A DNA stretch of 11,723 bases, from contig JAUWNA010000026.1 of the NCBI GenBank assembly GCA_030612905.1, forward strand, positions 1 through 11,723, given 5' to 3'. A program made the translations under genes and the position numbers. The number at the start of each line of letters is the position of its first letter. Position 1 is the first letter of the stretch. Below the pieces are notes generated by a model, which was given only the letters and a program-made list of their open reading frames with translations, ran no database searches and was not told the origin of the DNA. Positions 1 to 7,048 of the stretch are shown one piece after another. The stretch is from Promethearchaeota archaeon. GTDB lineage: Archaea; Asgardarchaeota; Lokiarchaeia; Sigyniarchaeales; SOKP01.

Positions 1-120
1 GGAGAAAGTTGGATTCTTAGCGTAATCTCATTATATGTTATGGTAATCTTCTTATACGCTATGTTGAAAATAAATTTACTAGACTTAGTTAAAAAATATA
101 TAAAAAGAAAATCAAATTAA
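1..120 (+). CDS. C-terminal end of a membrane protein (5' truncated by window edge)
   Basis: Frame 1 is open from the first base to the TAA at 118-120, giving the last 39 residues of a protein whose start lies outside the window. The visible part is one hydrophobic stretch (residues about 4-22, rich in I, L, V, Y) followed by a lysine/arginine-rich tail ending KKYIKRKSN. That pattern is typical of a final transmembrane helix with a short basic cytosolic tail under the positive-inside rule. Nothing in this fragment identifies a family. The stop codon overlaps the end of the opposite-strand reading frame at 117-251. Confidence 0.5.
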   Translation, partial: GESWILSVISLYVMVIFLYAMLKINLLDLVKKYIKRKSN

Positions 121-251
121 AAGTTATGAATTTTTAATTTACTTTTCCTAAATTGATACATCCGTACCTGGTAACGAAACGAAATTGACCCGAAACTCCA
201 CTTTTGTAGAGCCCCAAATCCTTGAGTACTTCTATCTTTATTTTGATTCAT
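117..251 (-). other. G+C-richer element: structured RNA, relic or 44-codon ORF
   Basis: Bases about 160-230 are clearly richer in G and C than the surrounding intergenic DNA. Read on the minus strand, all three frames stay open across the core. The only one with an ATG runs from 251 to 117 (44 codons) and contains residues such as GFGALQKWSFG and SFRYQVRMYQ. Its codons (GGG, CGT, CGG, CAG, TCG) differ from the A/T-ending codons of the neighbouring genes. On the minus strand CTCTAC-AAAA-GTGGAG (near 197-212) can form a 6-bp hairpin using one G-U pair; on the plus strand the same position is a C-A mismatch, so folding favours a minus-strand transcript. Several open frames plus a strand-biased hairpin suggest a non-coding RNA or decayed element more than a gene, but the function is unknown. 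Confidence 0.3.
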
Positions 252-471
252 CTTTTTAAAACCAATAATTTAATTATTTTATTGTTTATTTTTAAAATTT
301 ATATAAGGTATTAGATTCTTTCGCATATAAAAATAAGCAATTTTAGACCATTTCAAAATTAAATAATAAATTTAGTATAATCTACTTATTTTAATTTATA
401 ATTATATGTAATTATATTACAATATATCTCTTTAAACTAAGAAAAGTTAAATAGAAAGGGGATATCGTGCT
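252..471. other. AT-rich intergenic stretch, nothing recognised
   Basis: This stretch is made mostly of A/T runs with stop codons in all frames. I see no tRNA, repeat array or convincing promoter assignable to a gene. Pyrimidine-rich tracts on the minus strand just downstream of 472 (around 430-460) could end transcription of the small gene at 472-684. Confidence 0.4.
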
Positions 472-684
472 TTACGCTCTAGAATATTTCTCTATAATAT
501 AATTTTGCAAAGACCAGGCATACTTTTCAAGATTTAAAATTAAAACTTTTTGTTGTATTTCTCTTAAGTATGGTACATCAAAACTTTCAAATAATCCTTT
601 AAGGTGATCTATTGTGTTAAAAACTTCTACGATAACCTTCCAATCGTTCGCCCATTCTTTATCTTGAATTTCTAATTGCTCCAT
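472..684 (-). CDS. Small unrecognised helical protein, 70 aa
   Basis: The frame starts with ATG at 684 and encodes 70 residues. Composition is rich in E, K, I, L and aromatic residues (four W/Y in the C-terminal third), with no signal peptide, no cysteine pairs and no transmembrane helix. The pattern predicts an alpha-helical soluble protein. An AT-rich TATA-like box (709-719) lies about 30 bases upstream of the ATG, which is leaderless spacing and supports this start. It lies downstream of the seven-helix gene on the same strand with a gap of about 130 bases, so it is probably transcribed separately. I do not recognise the family. It resembles the two mini-proteins at 5438-5884 in size and character, but I cannot align it convincingly with them. 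Confidence 0.55.
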   Translation of the reverse strand: MEQLEIQDKEWANDWKVIVEVFNTIDHLKGLFESFDVPYLREIQQKVLILNLEKYAWSLQNYIIEKYSRA

Positions 685-708
685 TTTATGAAATTGTTAA
701 ATCTTAAT

Positions 709-719
709 GTTTTTAAATT
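709..719 (-). promoter_or_regulatory. Candidate TATA box for the 70-aa gene
   Basis: On the minus strand this reads as a T/A run (TTTAAAAA core) centred about 30 bases before the ATG at 684, as expected for an archaeal leaderless transcript. AT-rich background makes chance matches common. Confidence 0.3.
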
Positions 720-757
720 GAATTATAACTTCTTTATGAATCCTATAGTTACACCTA

Positions 758-767
758 TTAAAAAATG
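758..767 (-). terminator. Candidate oligo-T terminator after the first seven-helix gene
   Basis: A run of six T on the minus strand (760-765) lies about 50 bases after the stop of the 817-1965 gene. Archaeal RNA polymerase commonly terminates at T-runs; such runs are frequent in this AT-rich DNA. Confidence 0.25.
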
Positions 768-816
768 TTTAGATATCTATGATTTAGTAATTTCAATATT
801 TCTTGAATGTTCTGGA

Positions 817-1965
817 TTATAAATACAATTGAAAGTTTTTTTCAACCATTTCTTTTGCGCCGCTGAATTCTGAAACGTCAATTAACCGATTTATATCTTG
901 AAGATCGATTAACTCATCCTCATATTTTCTTTTAAATTCAATCGAAAAGTTTAGCATAAGGTCTTCTATTATACTATTTTTTTTATTAGTGATAACTACC
1001 AGAGCGTAACCATAGTCAATTTCATACCTAACAACGATATCCGTCTTTTTTGTTTGGATGACATCAATTTTATCTTTTTTACCAATAAACTCGCTGAGAA
1101 TATGATTTAGGCCTATAAGAATATTCCCCCAGATGGGTGATTCATCTTTATTATCTGATTTTTTATCAAAATTAAAAGAATATAGTAAGATGCCTGATTT
1201 GTGATAAATATTAATTGAATAAATTCTATTTGGTAAAACGAAAAACATCTCTGGCTTATTAATTAGCATGAAATTAACGGCAAAGTATGTTATCCAAATA
1301 AGAGTTATGTATAACTCTCTAAAGACGGTCTGTTGTAATATTACATAATAAATATTCATTAAAATAGGAATCGTAAAAACAATGGTATTTAATATTAAAG
1401 GCAAACTTTCTTCCTTTTTTTTTGATCTGATATTAATTAATGAAGCAATATAAAGATAATAAATCGTGATTAAACTTTGCAACAATATAATTATTGCGCC
1501 AGTTATAAAGTTAAAGCGAAAATTAATTAGAGCCGGATCTATAACTGAAAACGACGAAGGAGGGGGAATATCAAGAACTAATTCGATTGAATCAGGACCT
1601 AGTAAAGCTCCAATCAACATACCAAGAAGGAGCGCGTAGTACAAAAATGGAAAAGGTTTAATTTTTTTATATTCGTTATAAAAAGAATATATAAATGAAG
1701 ATATTACTAATGAAATAACCCCAGATACAAGAGATAGTTTCCAGAATAAAACATTGATTTCATAGCTAATGAAAAAAGTAACTGAAAAGACGAACAATGT
1801 TGAAAAAATAATACCTCCGGTAAGAACTGATGCCGCAAGTAAAAAAGCTATTAGTTCCGTTCCATATTTCTTTCGGTATCGGATGATGTGAATTATTGTT
1901 ATAACACTTAAACATAATATAATAATATAGCCAATGATGAGCGATATGGAAGTAGTGTAATTCAT
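817..1965 (-). CDS. Seven-helix membrane protein with C-terminal longin-like domain (paralogue 1)
   Basis: I start at ATG 1965 (382 aa); an in-frame TTG at 1974 would add three residues. Seven hydrophobic segments lie at about residues 5-28, 38-66, 77-95, 108-123, 153-177, 188-211 and 218-236. From residue about 247 a soluble domain follows. It opens with two strands around HKSGILLYSFNF, then a helix (GNILIGLNHILSEF), three strands (near 300-326) and helices with a hydrophobic F/Y heptad-like pattern (IEFKRKYEDEL, then a final helix to the C-terminus). The order beta-beta-alpha-beta-beta-beta-alpha-alpha matches longin domains, which in eukaryotes bind small GTPases or SNARE partners. No kinase, HAMP or methyl-accepting motif is present. 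It is a tandem paralogue of the next gene upstream. Role as a membrane receptor or docking site is inference. A run of nine A (1415-1423) lies in the loop between helices 5 and 6. Confidence 0.75.
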   Translation of the reverse strand: MNYTTSISLIIGYIIILCLSVITIIHIIRYRKKYGTELIAFLLAASVLTGGIIFSTLFVFSVTFFISYEINVLFWKLSLVSGVISLVISSFIYSFYNEYKKIKPFPFLYYALLLGMLIGALLGPDSIELVLDIPPPSSFSVIDPALINFRFNFITGAIIILLQSLITIYYLYIASLINIRSKKKEESLPLILNTIVFTIPILMNIYYVILQQTVFRELYITLIWITYFAVNFMLINKPEMFFVLPNRIYSINIYHKSGILLYSFNFDKKSDNKDESPIWGNILIGLNHILSEFIGKKDKIDVIQTKKTDIVVRYEIDYGYALVVITNKKNSIIEDLMLNFSIEFKRKYEDELIDLQDINRLIDVSEFSGAKEMVEKNFQLYL

Positions 1966-2156
1966 AATTTGCAATAGTTTAAAATTTAAACGAGAAAAAC
2001 TATGAGATTTCTTGGAAATATCAAAAAATATTCTTATAAATAGAGAAGAATTATTGGTTTTTAAGAATTACTGAAGGAATTTCTAAAAAAATATGAGAAA
2101 ATCTTTTAAAAATATAAATTTCGATACAATTCTATGTAGAAATGTAGGTACTTTAC

Positions 2157-3257
2157 TTATTTTCTAATTAAATAATGGCTAAAATATTCTTCGATTAAAT
2201 CATTAGCATTTTTAAAAGTTGAAACATCAATTAGGCCACCTAGCTTTTTTAAGCTATTTTTATTGATTTCGGCAAATTTCTTCGTAAAATTATCTACCGC
2301 GTTTTCGAGTATTTTATTCTTGTGCTTTGCGATTAATAAAACGGCATAACCTAATTGGTTGTTATAGTTAAAAACAATCGCTCGATCGCTCATCTTAATA
2401 AGCGTGATCTGATTTTCTACGTTCGATAAATTAGCTAAAATGTGATTAATTCCAATTAGTATGCTTCCTTTTAAAAGCGATTCATCAACTTCTGATTGTT
2501 TTTCAAAATTGAAAGAATATAGTAAAATGCCAGATTTATGAAAAATTATAAAATCGTATATTTTATTAGTGAAAACTACGAGCACATTTGGTTTCTTAAC
2601 TACAAGAAAGACTATAAATCCCATAAAAATAATGTAAAACATTTGATGTAGAACTTTAAAAAATGAATTTAGAGTTAGTATATAGAGAGTATACCATAAA
2701 ATTTTTAAGCTTAAGAGAAATACGAATAAGAAATAGAAATTACTTAACTTTCTGTCGTTAATCTCCTTGTATCCTTTTATTTGTGTAATCCAGGAAATAA
2801 CTACAACTAACCCATTGAATATAACAATCGAAATTAATAAGGGAAGGTTACTGAAAAAGTAGTAGTATTCAAATCCCGTCTGGGTAACTAAAAACGAAAC
2901 AGGATTGAACAATAAGCTAAGGATAATCCCTCCTAATAAGATATATATCATAACTGGTAAAAATCTAACTCGGCTAGATTTGTTTAATTCAGTAGTATGA
3001 ATAGCAGACCATATCCCAATTGATATTATTCTAGCAAAGATTGATACATTCCACAATATCAAGGCTGAATTTACGTCAAAAAAGGTCTCAACTGATAGAT
3101 TAAATAAAATGAAGTAAATACTTTCACTGACTACATATACCATAATTACAATAAAAAAATCTACTTCAAGCTTGTAATCTTCTCTATGAAGTAATCCGTA
3201 AATTAAACCAATAAAACAAATCGTAAAGTAAGTGGTAATAAATATGCTGGCAATCAT
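2157..3257 (-). CDS. Seven-helix membrane protein with C-terminal longin-like domain (paralogue 2)
   Basis: ATG at 3257 gives 366 aa. Hydrophobic helices lie at about residues 2-23, 34-53, 65-86, 99-118, 133-158, 172-196 and 202-220. The soluble C-terminal domain begins at residue about 230 and shares with paralogue 1 the block HKSGILLYSFNF, then ILIG-NHIL, a GYA-(V/L)-(V/L)-I strand, and LIDVS-F near the C-terminus. The membrane halves are far less alike, so the cytosolic domain is the constrained part. Both proteins end with a short hydrophobic helix (HYLIRK here, FQLYL in the other). The genes are head-to-tail on the same strand, 191 bases apart, so they probably arose by tandem duplication and may have separate promoters. 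The longin assignment rests on secondary-structure order, not on a profile search. A different sensing specificity with shared downstream partners is plausible. Confidence 0.75.
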   Translation of the reverse strand: MIASIFITTYFTICFIGLIYGLLHREDYKLEVDFFIVIMVYVVSESIYFILFNLSVETFFDVNSALILWNVSIFARIISIGIWSAIHTTELNKSSRVRFLPVMIYILLGGIILSLLFNPVSFLVTQTGFEYYYFFSNLPLLISIVIFNGLVVVISWITQIKGYKEINDRKLSNFYFLFVFLLSLKILWYTLYILTLNSFFKVLHQMFYIIFMGFIVFLVVKKPNVLVVFTNKIYDFIIFHKSGILLYSFNFEKQSEVDESLLKGSILIGINHILANLSNVENQITLIKMSDRAIVFNYNNQLGYAVLLIAKHKNKILENAVDNFTKKFAEINKNSLKKLGGLIDVSTFKNANDLIEEYFSHYLIRK

Positions 3258-3280
3258 TAATTTTAAGGGATTTCTTTGTT

Positions 3281-3336
3281 ATTTTTAATTTCTTCCTTAT
3301 GTGTCAAAGAAGATATTGAATATTTTTATATAAATA
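3281..3336 (-). promoter_or_regulatory. Candidate TATA elements for paralogue 2
   Basis: Minus-strand reading shows two possible TATA boxes: an AATTAAAAATAA core (3281-3293) about 30 bases before the ATG, and a TTTATATA core (about 3328-3335) that would give a leader of roughly 45-50 bases. The second is the better consensus, the first has leaderless spacing. Confidence 0.35.
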
Positions 3337-3451
3337 TTGGTTCAACAACCTATAAGAAGTTTTATGTGAATAGTGATTTCTATATTTTTAAAGAACTCTA
3401 ATTTAAATAATAAATATTAAACTTTATTCTGGTTAAATAAGAAATATTGAT

Positions 3452-3474
3452 GAAATATAATTTGATTTATAATA
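3452..3474 (+). promoter_or_regulatory. Candidate TATA region for the 628-aa methyltransferase
   Basis: AAATATAATTT and ATTTATAAT follow one another 20-35 bases upstream of the ATG at 3491. No Shine-Dalgarno sequence precedes that ATG, consistent with a very short or absent leader. Confidence 0.35.
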
Positions 3475-3490
3475 CCTAAAGCCGAACTTT

Positions 3491-5377
3491 ATGAGCGATT
3501 TTCAAAAATTCCTAATAGATAAGGGAATAATTTCAAACTTAATAAAACGATATGGAATCGATTTAAAAGATAATGTAGTAAACGATTTCATCCATAATAT
3601 GGTTAAAAATTTAACTGAGATTGAATCCAAAGAAATTCATGATTTGGATATCCTAGCTAAATCTTACGAAAAGATTATTCCTTATTCCCAAAGAAAAACA
3701 ATGGGTGAGTTTTACACCCCCATTCAAATCGTTGATTACATACTAAAGAGAGTGGGATATACAGAACGGCAAGATATTGATAATAAAAAATTAATTGATT
3801 TAAGTTGTGGTTCAGGGAGTTTTTTAATTAGAGCTGTAAAGGTTCTCTTAGAAAAAATAAGAAAGCATATTAAATTGAAAGAAAATTCAGAGTTAACTCC
3901 TAAACAAGCAATGGAAATTATCAACAAAATTAAATCGAATATCTCTGGTATGGATATAAACCCAATTGCTTGTATATTATGCCAAATCAACTTTTATTAT
4001 ACGCTTTTCGAACTAGTGACAATTATTTTAGAATCAGATAAAGATTACCAAATTCCCGTATTTAATATTCTCAATAAAGATACTCTCCAATTTAATTTTA
4101 ATGATAAATACGACTATGTAGTCGGAAATCCCCCATATTTATTTATTCGAGCAATTCCATATGATTATAGAAAATTGATTGAAAAACTCCCTTTGGAAAC
4201 AAATAAGGGTCAATATGACTTCTATCAACTGTTTATGGAAATAGGAATTCATATATTAAAGCTAAATGGTTTACTTGGTTATATAATCCCTGATTCTCTA
4301 CTCGCACTATCAAATCGTAGGATTCTTAGGAAATATATATATAACTCAACTAAAATAAGGGAGATTTATTATAGTGGCCCACAATTCGATGAACCCGTCG
4401 TTTCAAATATCGTAATTACTTTAGAAAAAGAATCAGATGAAATCAAGAGGAAAAATAATCAAATTATATTAAAATTTTCATTAGATCAATCTCAAGCTGA
4501 TAATGTAATTCTCCAAAATTTAATTGAAAAATGGAATTATCGATTTCTAATTAATTTAAATGAACAAGATAGAGAAATTATCGAGTTTTTAACCTTAAAT
4601 TTTCCAGAATTAAATGATTTAGAGATTAAACCAAATTTTAAAATAGATATATGGAGGGGCGTTGAATTAGGTAAAAATGGAAAGGTTATATTCTGTAATA
4701 CTTGTAATAAATATTTTCCTCTTCCAAATAATAATTATATTTGCAAAGAATGTAAATCAGAATTAAATAATGATTCTATAGAAAGTATAATAAGAAAAAG
4801 TAGTAAAGACGATCAAAAAAAAAATTATAAACCATTTCTCTATTCTATTAATCGATATCAAGTAAAGGAATTAAAATATATTAACACAACTAAACAAGGC
4901 ATTAATTACAAGGAGTTAAATCGCTACAAAAATCGCGTAATAGTAAGACAATTAGCACAAAATAGCTTAATATGTGCTACTTATGATAAGGGTTCATTGA
5001 CTTCGCAATCACTTTACAACTTAAAAATACTTAAATCCCCTATTGCAGAATTTAATAATTATTACCTTCTAGGGCTTTTAAATTCGCAATTATTAGCGTT
5101 TTACTTTATTAAATCATTTGGCTCTTATAAAAAACTATTCCCAAGGATTCTTATAGAGAATTTAAAAAGTATGCCTATAGTAGTTCCTGAAATTGATATT
5201 GAAAAGAAAAAATCAAGAGAAATTATAATCCTCGTCAGAACCATCTTGAAATTAGATAAATTTGATACAGAAGAATATATTAATTTACAAAATAAAATTA
5301 ATTCACTTGTTTTCGATCTCTATCGGATAACAAATGAGCAACGTAATTATATATCTGATGTTTTGAAGAATTTATAA
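3491..5377 (+). CDS. N6-adenine DNA methyltransferase, gamma type (Eco57I/TaqI-like), no nuclease domain seen
   Basis: Encodes 628 aa that would transfer a methyl group from S-adenosylmethionine to adenine in a specific DNA site. Motifs in gamma order: motif X GEFYTP (72-77), motif I LSCGSGSF (105-111), the motif II acidic residue in GMDIN (D155), and catalytic motif IV NPPY (213-216). The C-terminal half resembles the TaqI-like target-recognition region, with WRG near 388, a four-cysteine zinc-ribbon-like insertion (C402, C405, C418, C421), and a final coiled segment ending in the typical FDLYRIT-EQ pattern. The first 65 residues are helical with no visible PD-(D/E)xK nuclease signature, so this is shorter than a combined type IIG enzyme. 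No endonuclease gene adjoins it, which suggests a solitary methyltransferase or one whose partner lies elsewhere. A run of ten A (4815-4824) lies just after the zinc ribbon. Confidence 0.88.
   Translation: MSDFQKFLIDKGIISNLIKRYGIDLKDNVVNDFIHNMVKNLTEIESKEIHDLDILAKSYEKIIPYSQRKTMGEFYTPIQIVDYILKRVGYTERQDIDNKKLIDLSCGSGSFLIRAVKVLLEKIRKHIKLKENSELTPKQAMEIINKIKSNISGMDINPIACILCQINFYYTLFELVTIILESDKDYQIPVFNILNKDTLQFNFNDKYDYVVGNPPYLFIRAIPYDYRKLIEKLPLETNKGQYDFYQLFMEIGIHILKLNGLLGYIIPDSLLALSNRRILRKYIYNSTKIREIYYSGPQFDEPVVSNIVITLEKESDEIKRKNNQIILKFSLDQSQADNVILQNLIEKWNYRFLINLNEQDREIIEFLTLNFPELNDLEIKPNFKIDIWRGVELGKNGKVIFCNTCNKYFPLPNNNYICKECKSELNNDSIESIIRKSSKDDQKKNYKPFLYSINRYQVKELKYINTTKQGINYKELNRYKNRVIVRQLAQNSLICATYDKGSLTSQSLYNLKILKSPIAEFNNYYLLGLLNSQLLAFYFIKSFGSYKKLFPRILIENLKSMPIVVPEIDIEKKKSREIIILVRTILKLDKFDTEEYINLQNKINSLVFDLYRITNEQRNYISDVLKNL
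4815..4824 (+). repeat. A10 homopolymer inside the gamma-type methyltransferase
   Basis: Ten consecutive A bases encode the QKKN segment (codons 442-445). A one-base slip would shift the frame and remove the C-terminal third of the recognition region. Confidence 0.6.
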
Positions 5378-5420
5378 TTGTTCATGCTTCTAAAAAATTT
5401 GATATATATTTAAAATGAGT

Positions 5421-5434
5421 AAAAAAGAAAATAA
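5421..5434 (-). terminator. Candidate T-rich terminator after the 60-aa mini-gene
   Basis: On the minus strand a TTTTCTTTTTT-type tract follows the stop of the 5438-5620 gene within a few bases. This is the form expected of archaeal intrinsic termination. Confidence 0.35.
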
Positions 5435-5437
5435 ATA

Positions 5438-5620
5438 CTAAACTAATTCTCTTTTTGCTACATATGTTTTTAAAATTCTGTCCCATTTTTCTGCCAGATC
5501 AGTTAGCCCCGTTTTTTTAAAGAGATCCACAGCTCTATATAAAATTTTTTCAATTTGCTTATCTTCAAACAAGTCGTTTTCCAAATCTATATTGTCTATC
5601 ATAAAAGATAGAAGAAACAT
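5438..5620 (-). CDS. Mini-protein, 60 aa, paralogue of the downstream-numbered 50-aa gene
   Basis: ATG at 5620 gives 60 residues; a second ATG at 5602 gives 54 and aligns better with the start of its paralogue. The core IEKILYRAVDLFKK-GLTDLAEKWDRIL matches, position by position, the IAKILNHVVSLCKQ-DLTDLAKKGEQVL core of the gene at 5732-5884. LTDLA is identical in both. The protein is amphipathic and alpha-helical, with an acidic N-terminal third and no signal, membrane helix or metal site. A TATA-like GTTATATC lies about 25-30 bases before 5620. Function unknown; the size and helix-turn-helix-like pairing of two helices would suit a small adaptor or regulator, but nothing in the sequence shows this. 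The conservation between the two copies is the best evidence that both are real. Confidence 0.6.
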   Translation of the reverse strand: MFLLSFMIDNIDLENDLFEDKQIEKILYRAVDLFKKTGLTDLAEKWDRILKTYVAKRELV

Positions 5621-5647
5621 TTCGAATAAAAAGAAGAATATTATTGT

Positions 5648-5655
5648 GATATAAC
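5648..5655 (-). promoter_or_regulatory. Candidate TATA box for the 60-aa mini-gene
   Basis: GTTATATC on the minus strand, centred about 31 bases upstream of ATG 5620 and about 50 upstream of ATG 5602. This spacing favours the longer form or a short leader for the shorter one. Confidence 0.3.
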
Positions 5656-5707
5656 TCTAAACATATTGTTTTTGGAATATAACGAGAGTTCTTCCTTAAG
5701 AATCGAC

Positions 5708-5713
5708 AAAAAA
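5708..5713 (-). terminator. Candidate T6 terminator after the 50-aa mini-gene
   Basis: Six T on the minus strand lie about 20 bases after the stop at 5732, ahead of the next mini-gene's own promoter. This suggests the two mini-genes are separate transcripts. Confidence 0.3.
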
Positions 5714-5731
5714 TAATTCTGAACCGTTAAA

Positions 5732-5884
5732 TTATTTTCGTAACGTTTTTGCTTTGTCGTAATTCTTTAGAACTTGTTCTCCTTTTTTTGCTAAGTCAGT
5801 AAGATCTGTTTGTTTGCATAGGGAAACTACATGGTTTAGAATTTTTGCTATGTTTTCCTCATGCTTTAAAAAATTTTCTTCCAT
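5732..5884 (-). CDS. Mini-protein, 50 aa, paralogue of the 60-aa gene
   Basis: A short frame from ATG 5884 to TAA at 5732 encodes 50 residues beginning MEENFLKHEEN and ending AKTLRK. Its central 28 residues align without gaps to the neighbouring 60-aa protein: I-KIL, a hydrophobic V/L pattern, K-T, LTDLA, K, then VL-K-Y against IL-K-Y. A TATA-like run (5905-5914) sits about 26 bases upstream of the ATG, consistent with a leaderless message. One cysteine (C23) is present and no membrane segment. The gap to the sibling gene is 111 bases. Function is unknown. Its short length means automatic gene callers may drop it, but the paired conservation and promoter spacing argue that it is a genuine gene. 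Confidence 0.6.
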   Translation of the reverse strand: MEENFLKHEENIAKILNHVVSLCKQTDLTDLAKKGEQVLKNYDKAKTLRK

Positions 5885-5904
5885 TCTACAAAAATCAATG
5901 CAAA

Positions 5905-5914
5905 TTTAAAAATA
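5905..5914 (-). promoter_or_regulatory. Candidate TATA box for the 50-aa mini-gene
   Basis: TATTTTTAAA on the minus strand, centred about 25 bases before ATG 5884, the usual archaeal distance for a leaderless start. Confidence 0.35.
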
Positions 5915-5984
5915 AATAAGTTTATGTCATGGAGATACTCAGAGTTTAAAAATAACTTCTTGTAACAATTATCTAATAGCTATA

Positions 5985-5992
5985 TTTATATT
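5985..5992 (+). promoter_or_regulatory. Candidate TATA box for the roadblock-GTPase gene
   Basis: TTTATATT within an AT-rich tract places the transcript start near 6015 and leaves a leader of roughly 25 bases before ATG 6042. No Shine-Dalgarno sequence is seen in that leader. Confidence 0.3.
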
Positions 5993-6041
5993 TTTTAAAA
6001 CTAATATAATTTTAAGAAAGCTACCAACAAAGTTGAATTCT

Positions 6042-7019
6042 ATGGAAGATCTGCCAAATATTGATTTAATTCAATCATTATTAGAAAAATATATGTTCGA
6101 TGTAGATGGTGCTGCAGCGGTGACAATTTGCGATAGAGACGGTTTTATCATCGCCTCAGAAAGTAAAGAGAAAGGAGGTCACGAATCTAATATAGTAATT
6201 GGAGCAATTTCAGCATTTCTTGATATCTACATTGATAGAATTAAAAGTGAATATAAAACCCAGAGCAATTTTTTTAATATAACCTCAATGCAAGATAAAA
6301 AATTTGCGTATTGTTCCATGGGGCCACATTGTATATTGACTACGATCGCTGATCCAACTACATCAAATACTGAACTAAGGATTTATTCGGAATATATTGC
6401 AGGTAAGGTTGAATTGATTCTTGATGGTTTCGATAATGTGTCTACAGATATACCCGAAATTATCCGGGTTTTATCAAAAAGAAGAGAAGGTAAGCTACCG
6501 AAGGGTCAATTTACGGCCAAACTTATTTTAAATGGCGATTTCAAAGTTGGAAAAACTTCTTTGATTAAGAGATTTGTCGAAAATGAATTCAATGACAAAT
6601 ATATCTCAACAATTGGCGTTGAGATTTCTAAAAAATCCGTTGTAATGGACGAAGATACAAGCATTAATTTCGTCCTATGGGATATTGGAGGTCAAATAGG
6701 CTCAATGGCACCTTATAGACAAAGATTTTACGAAGGGGCAAGCGCAGCTTTTATTGTGATTGACAGAACCCGCCCAAATAATCTAGAAAGCGTTAAGAAA
6801 TGGTATAAGGACATTAAAACTTCTGTATCGAGAGAGATACCCGTCGTGATAGTTGGAAATAAATCGGATTTACAAGAGGAAATAGTAATTAGCGAAGAAG
6901 AGATAAAGGTTGTTGCTAAGCAATTAGGTTTCCACCACATTTTAACATCTGCCCGAACAGGCGAAAATGTCAACGAGGCTTTCCTTTACATTGCCTACAG
7001 ATTTATTGAAAAAGCATAG
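6042..7019 (+). CDS. Roadblock/LC7 domain fused to a Rab/Ras-like small GTPase
   Basis: I start at ATG 6042 (325 aa); an upstream TTG at 6033 would add three residues. Residues about 3-128 form a roadblock/LC7 domain: helix, the strand pair AAAVTICDRDGFIIAS, a long helix, three strands and a final helix. After a linker (about 130-157), a complete small-GTPase domain follows: P-loop GDFKVGKTS (165-173), switch I threonine in YISTIGVE (T190), switch II WDIGGQ (213-218) with the catalytic glutamine, NKSD (273-276) and TSA (302-304). The switch I and helix pattern is Rab-like, whereas the double glycine in WDIGGQ recalls Arf/Rag proteins. There is no C-terminal cysteine, so prenyl anchoring is unlikely. 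Roadblock proteins such as MglB act on partner GTPases, so the fusion suggests built-in regulation or dimerisation. Domain order is the reverse of Rag GTPases, where the roadblock is C-terminal. Confidence 0.9.
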   Translation: MEDLPNIDLIQSLLEKYMFDVDGAAAVTICDRDGFIIASESKEKGGHESNIVIGAISAFLDIYIDRIKSEYKTQSNFFNITSMQDKKFAYCSMGPHCILTTIADPTTSNTELRIYSEYIAGKVELILDGFDNVSTDIPEIIRVLSKRREGKLPKGQFTAKLILNGDFKVGKTSLIKRFVENEFNDKYISTIGVEISKKSVVMDEDTSINFVLWDIGGQIGSMAPYRQRFYEGASAAFIVIDRTRPNNLESVKKWYKDIKTSVSREIPVVIVGNKSDLQEEIVISEEEIKVVAKQLGFHHILTSARTGENVNEAFLYIAYRFIEKA

Positions 7020-7034
7020 ATTAATCGCTAGAAA

Positions 7035-7046
7035 CTTTTTTAATTT
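7035..7046 (+). terminator. Candidate T-rich terminator after the roadblock-GTPase gene
   Basis: A CTTTTTTAATTTT tract begins 16 bases after the stop codon. It fits archaeal oligo-T termination and separates this gene from the next one on the same strand. Confidence 0.4.
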
Positions 7047-7048
7047 TC

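Noticed and set aside
160..230. Possible tRNA in the G+C-richer element
   Set aside because: No T-arm GGTTCGAATCC-type sequence, cloverleaf or acceptor stem could be found on either strand.
736..822. 28-codon plus-strand frame starting ATG 736
   Set aside because: It overlaps the end of the opposite gene, has no promoter or homologous partner in the window, and such lengths arise readily by chance in AT-rich DNA.
3736..3990. Minus-strand frame inside the gamma-type methyltransferase
   Set aside because: It lies wholly within the motif I-II region of a clear gene; it is a shadow frame.
6728..6973. Minus-strand frame inside the roadblock-GTPase gene
   Set aside because: It lies within the G domain coding region, including G4 and G5; a shadow frame.
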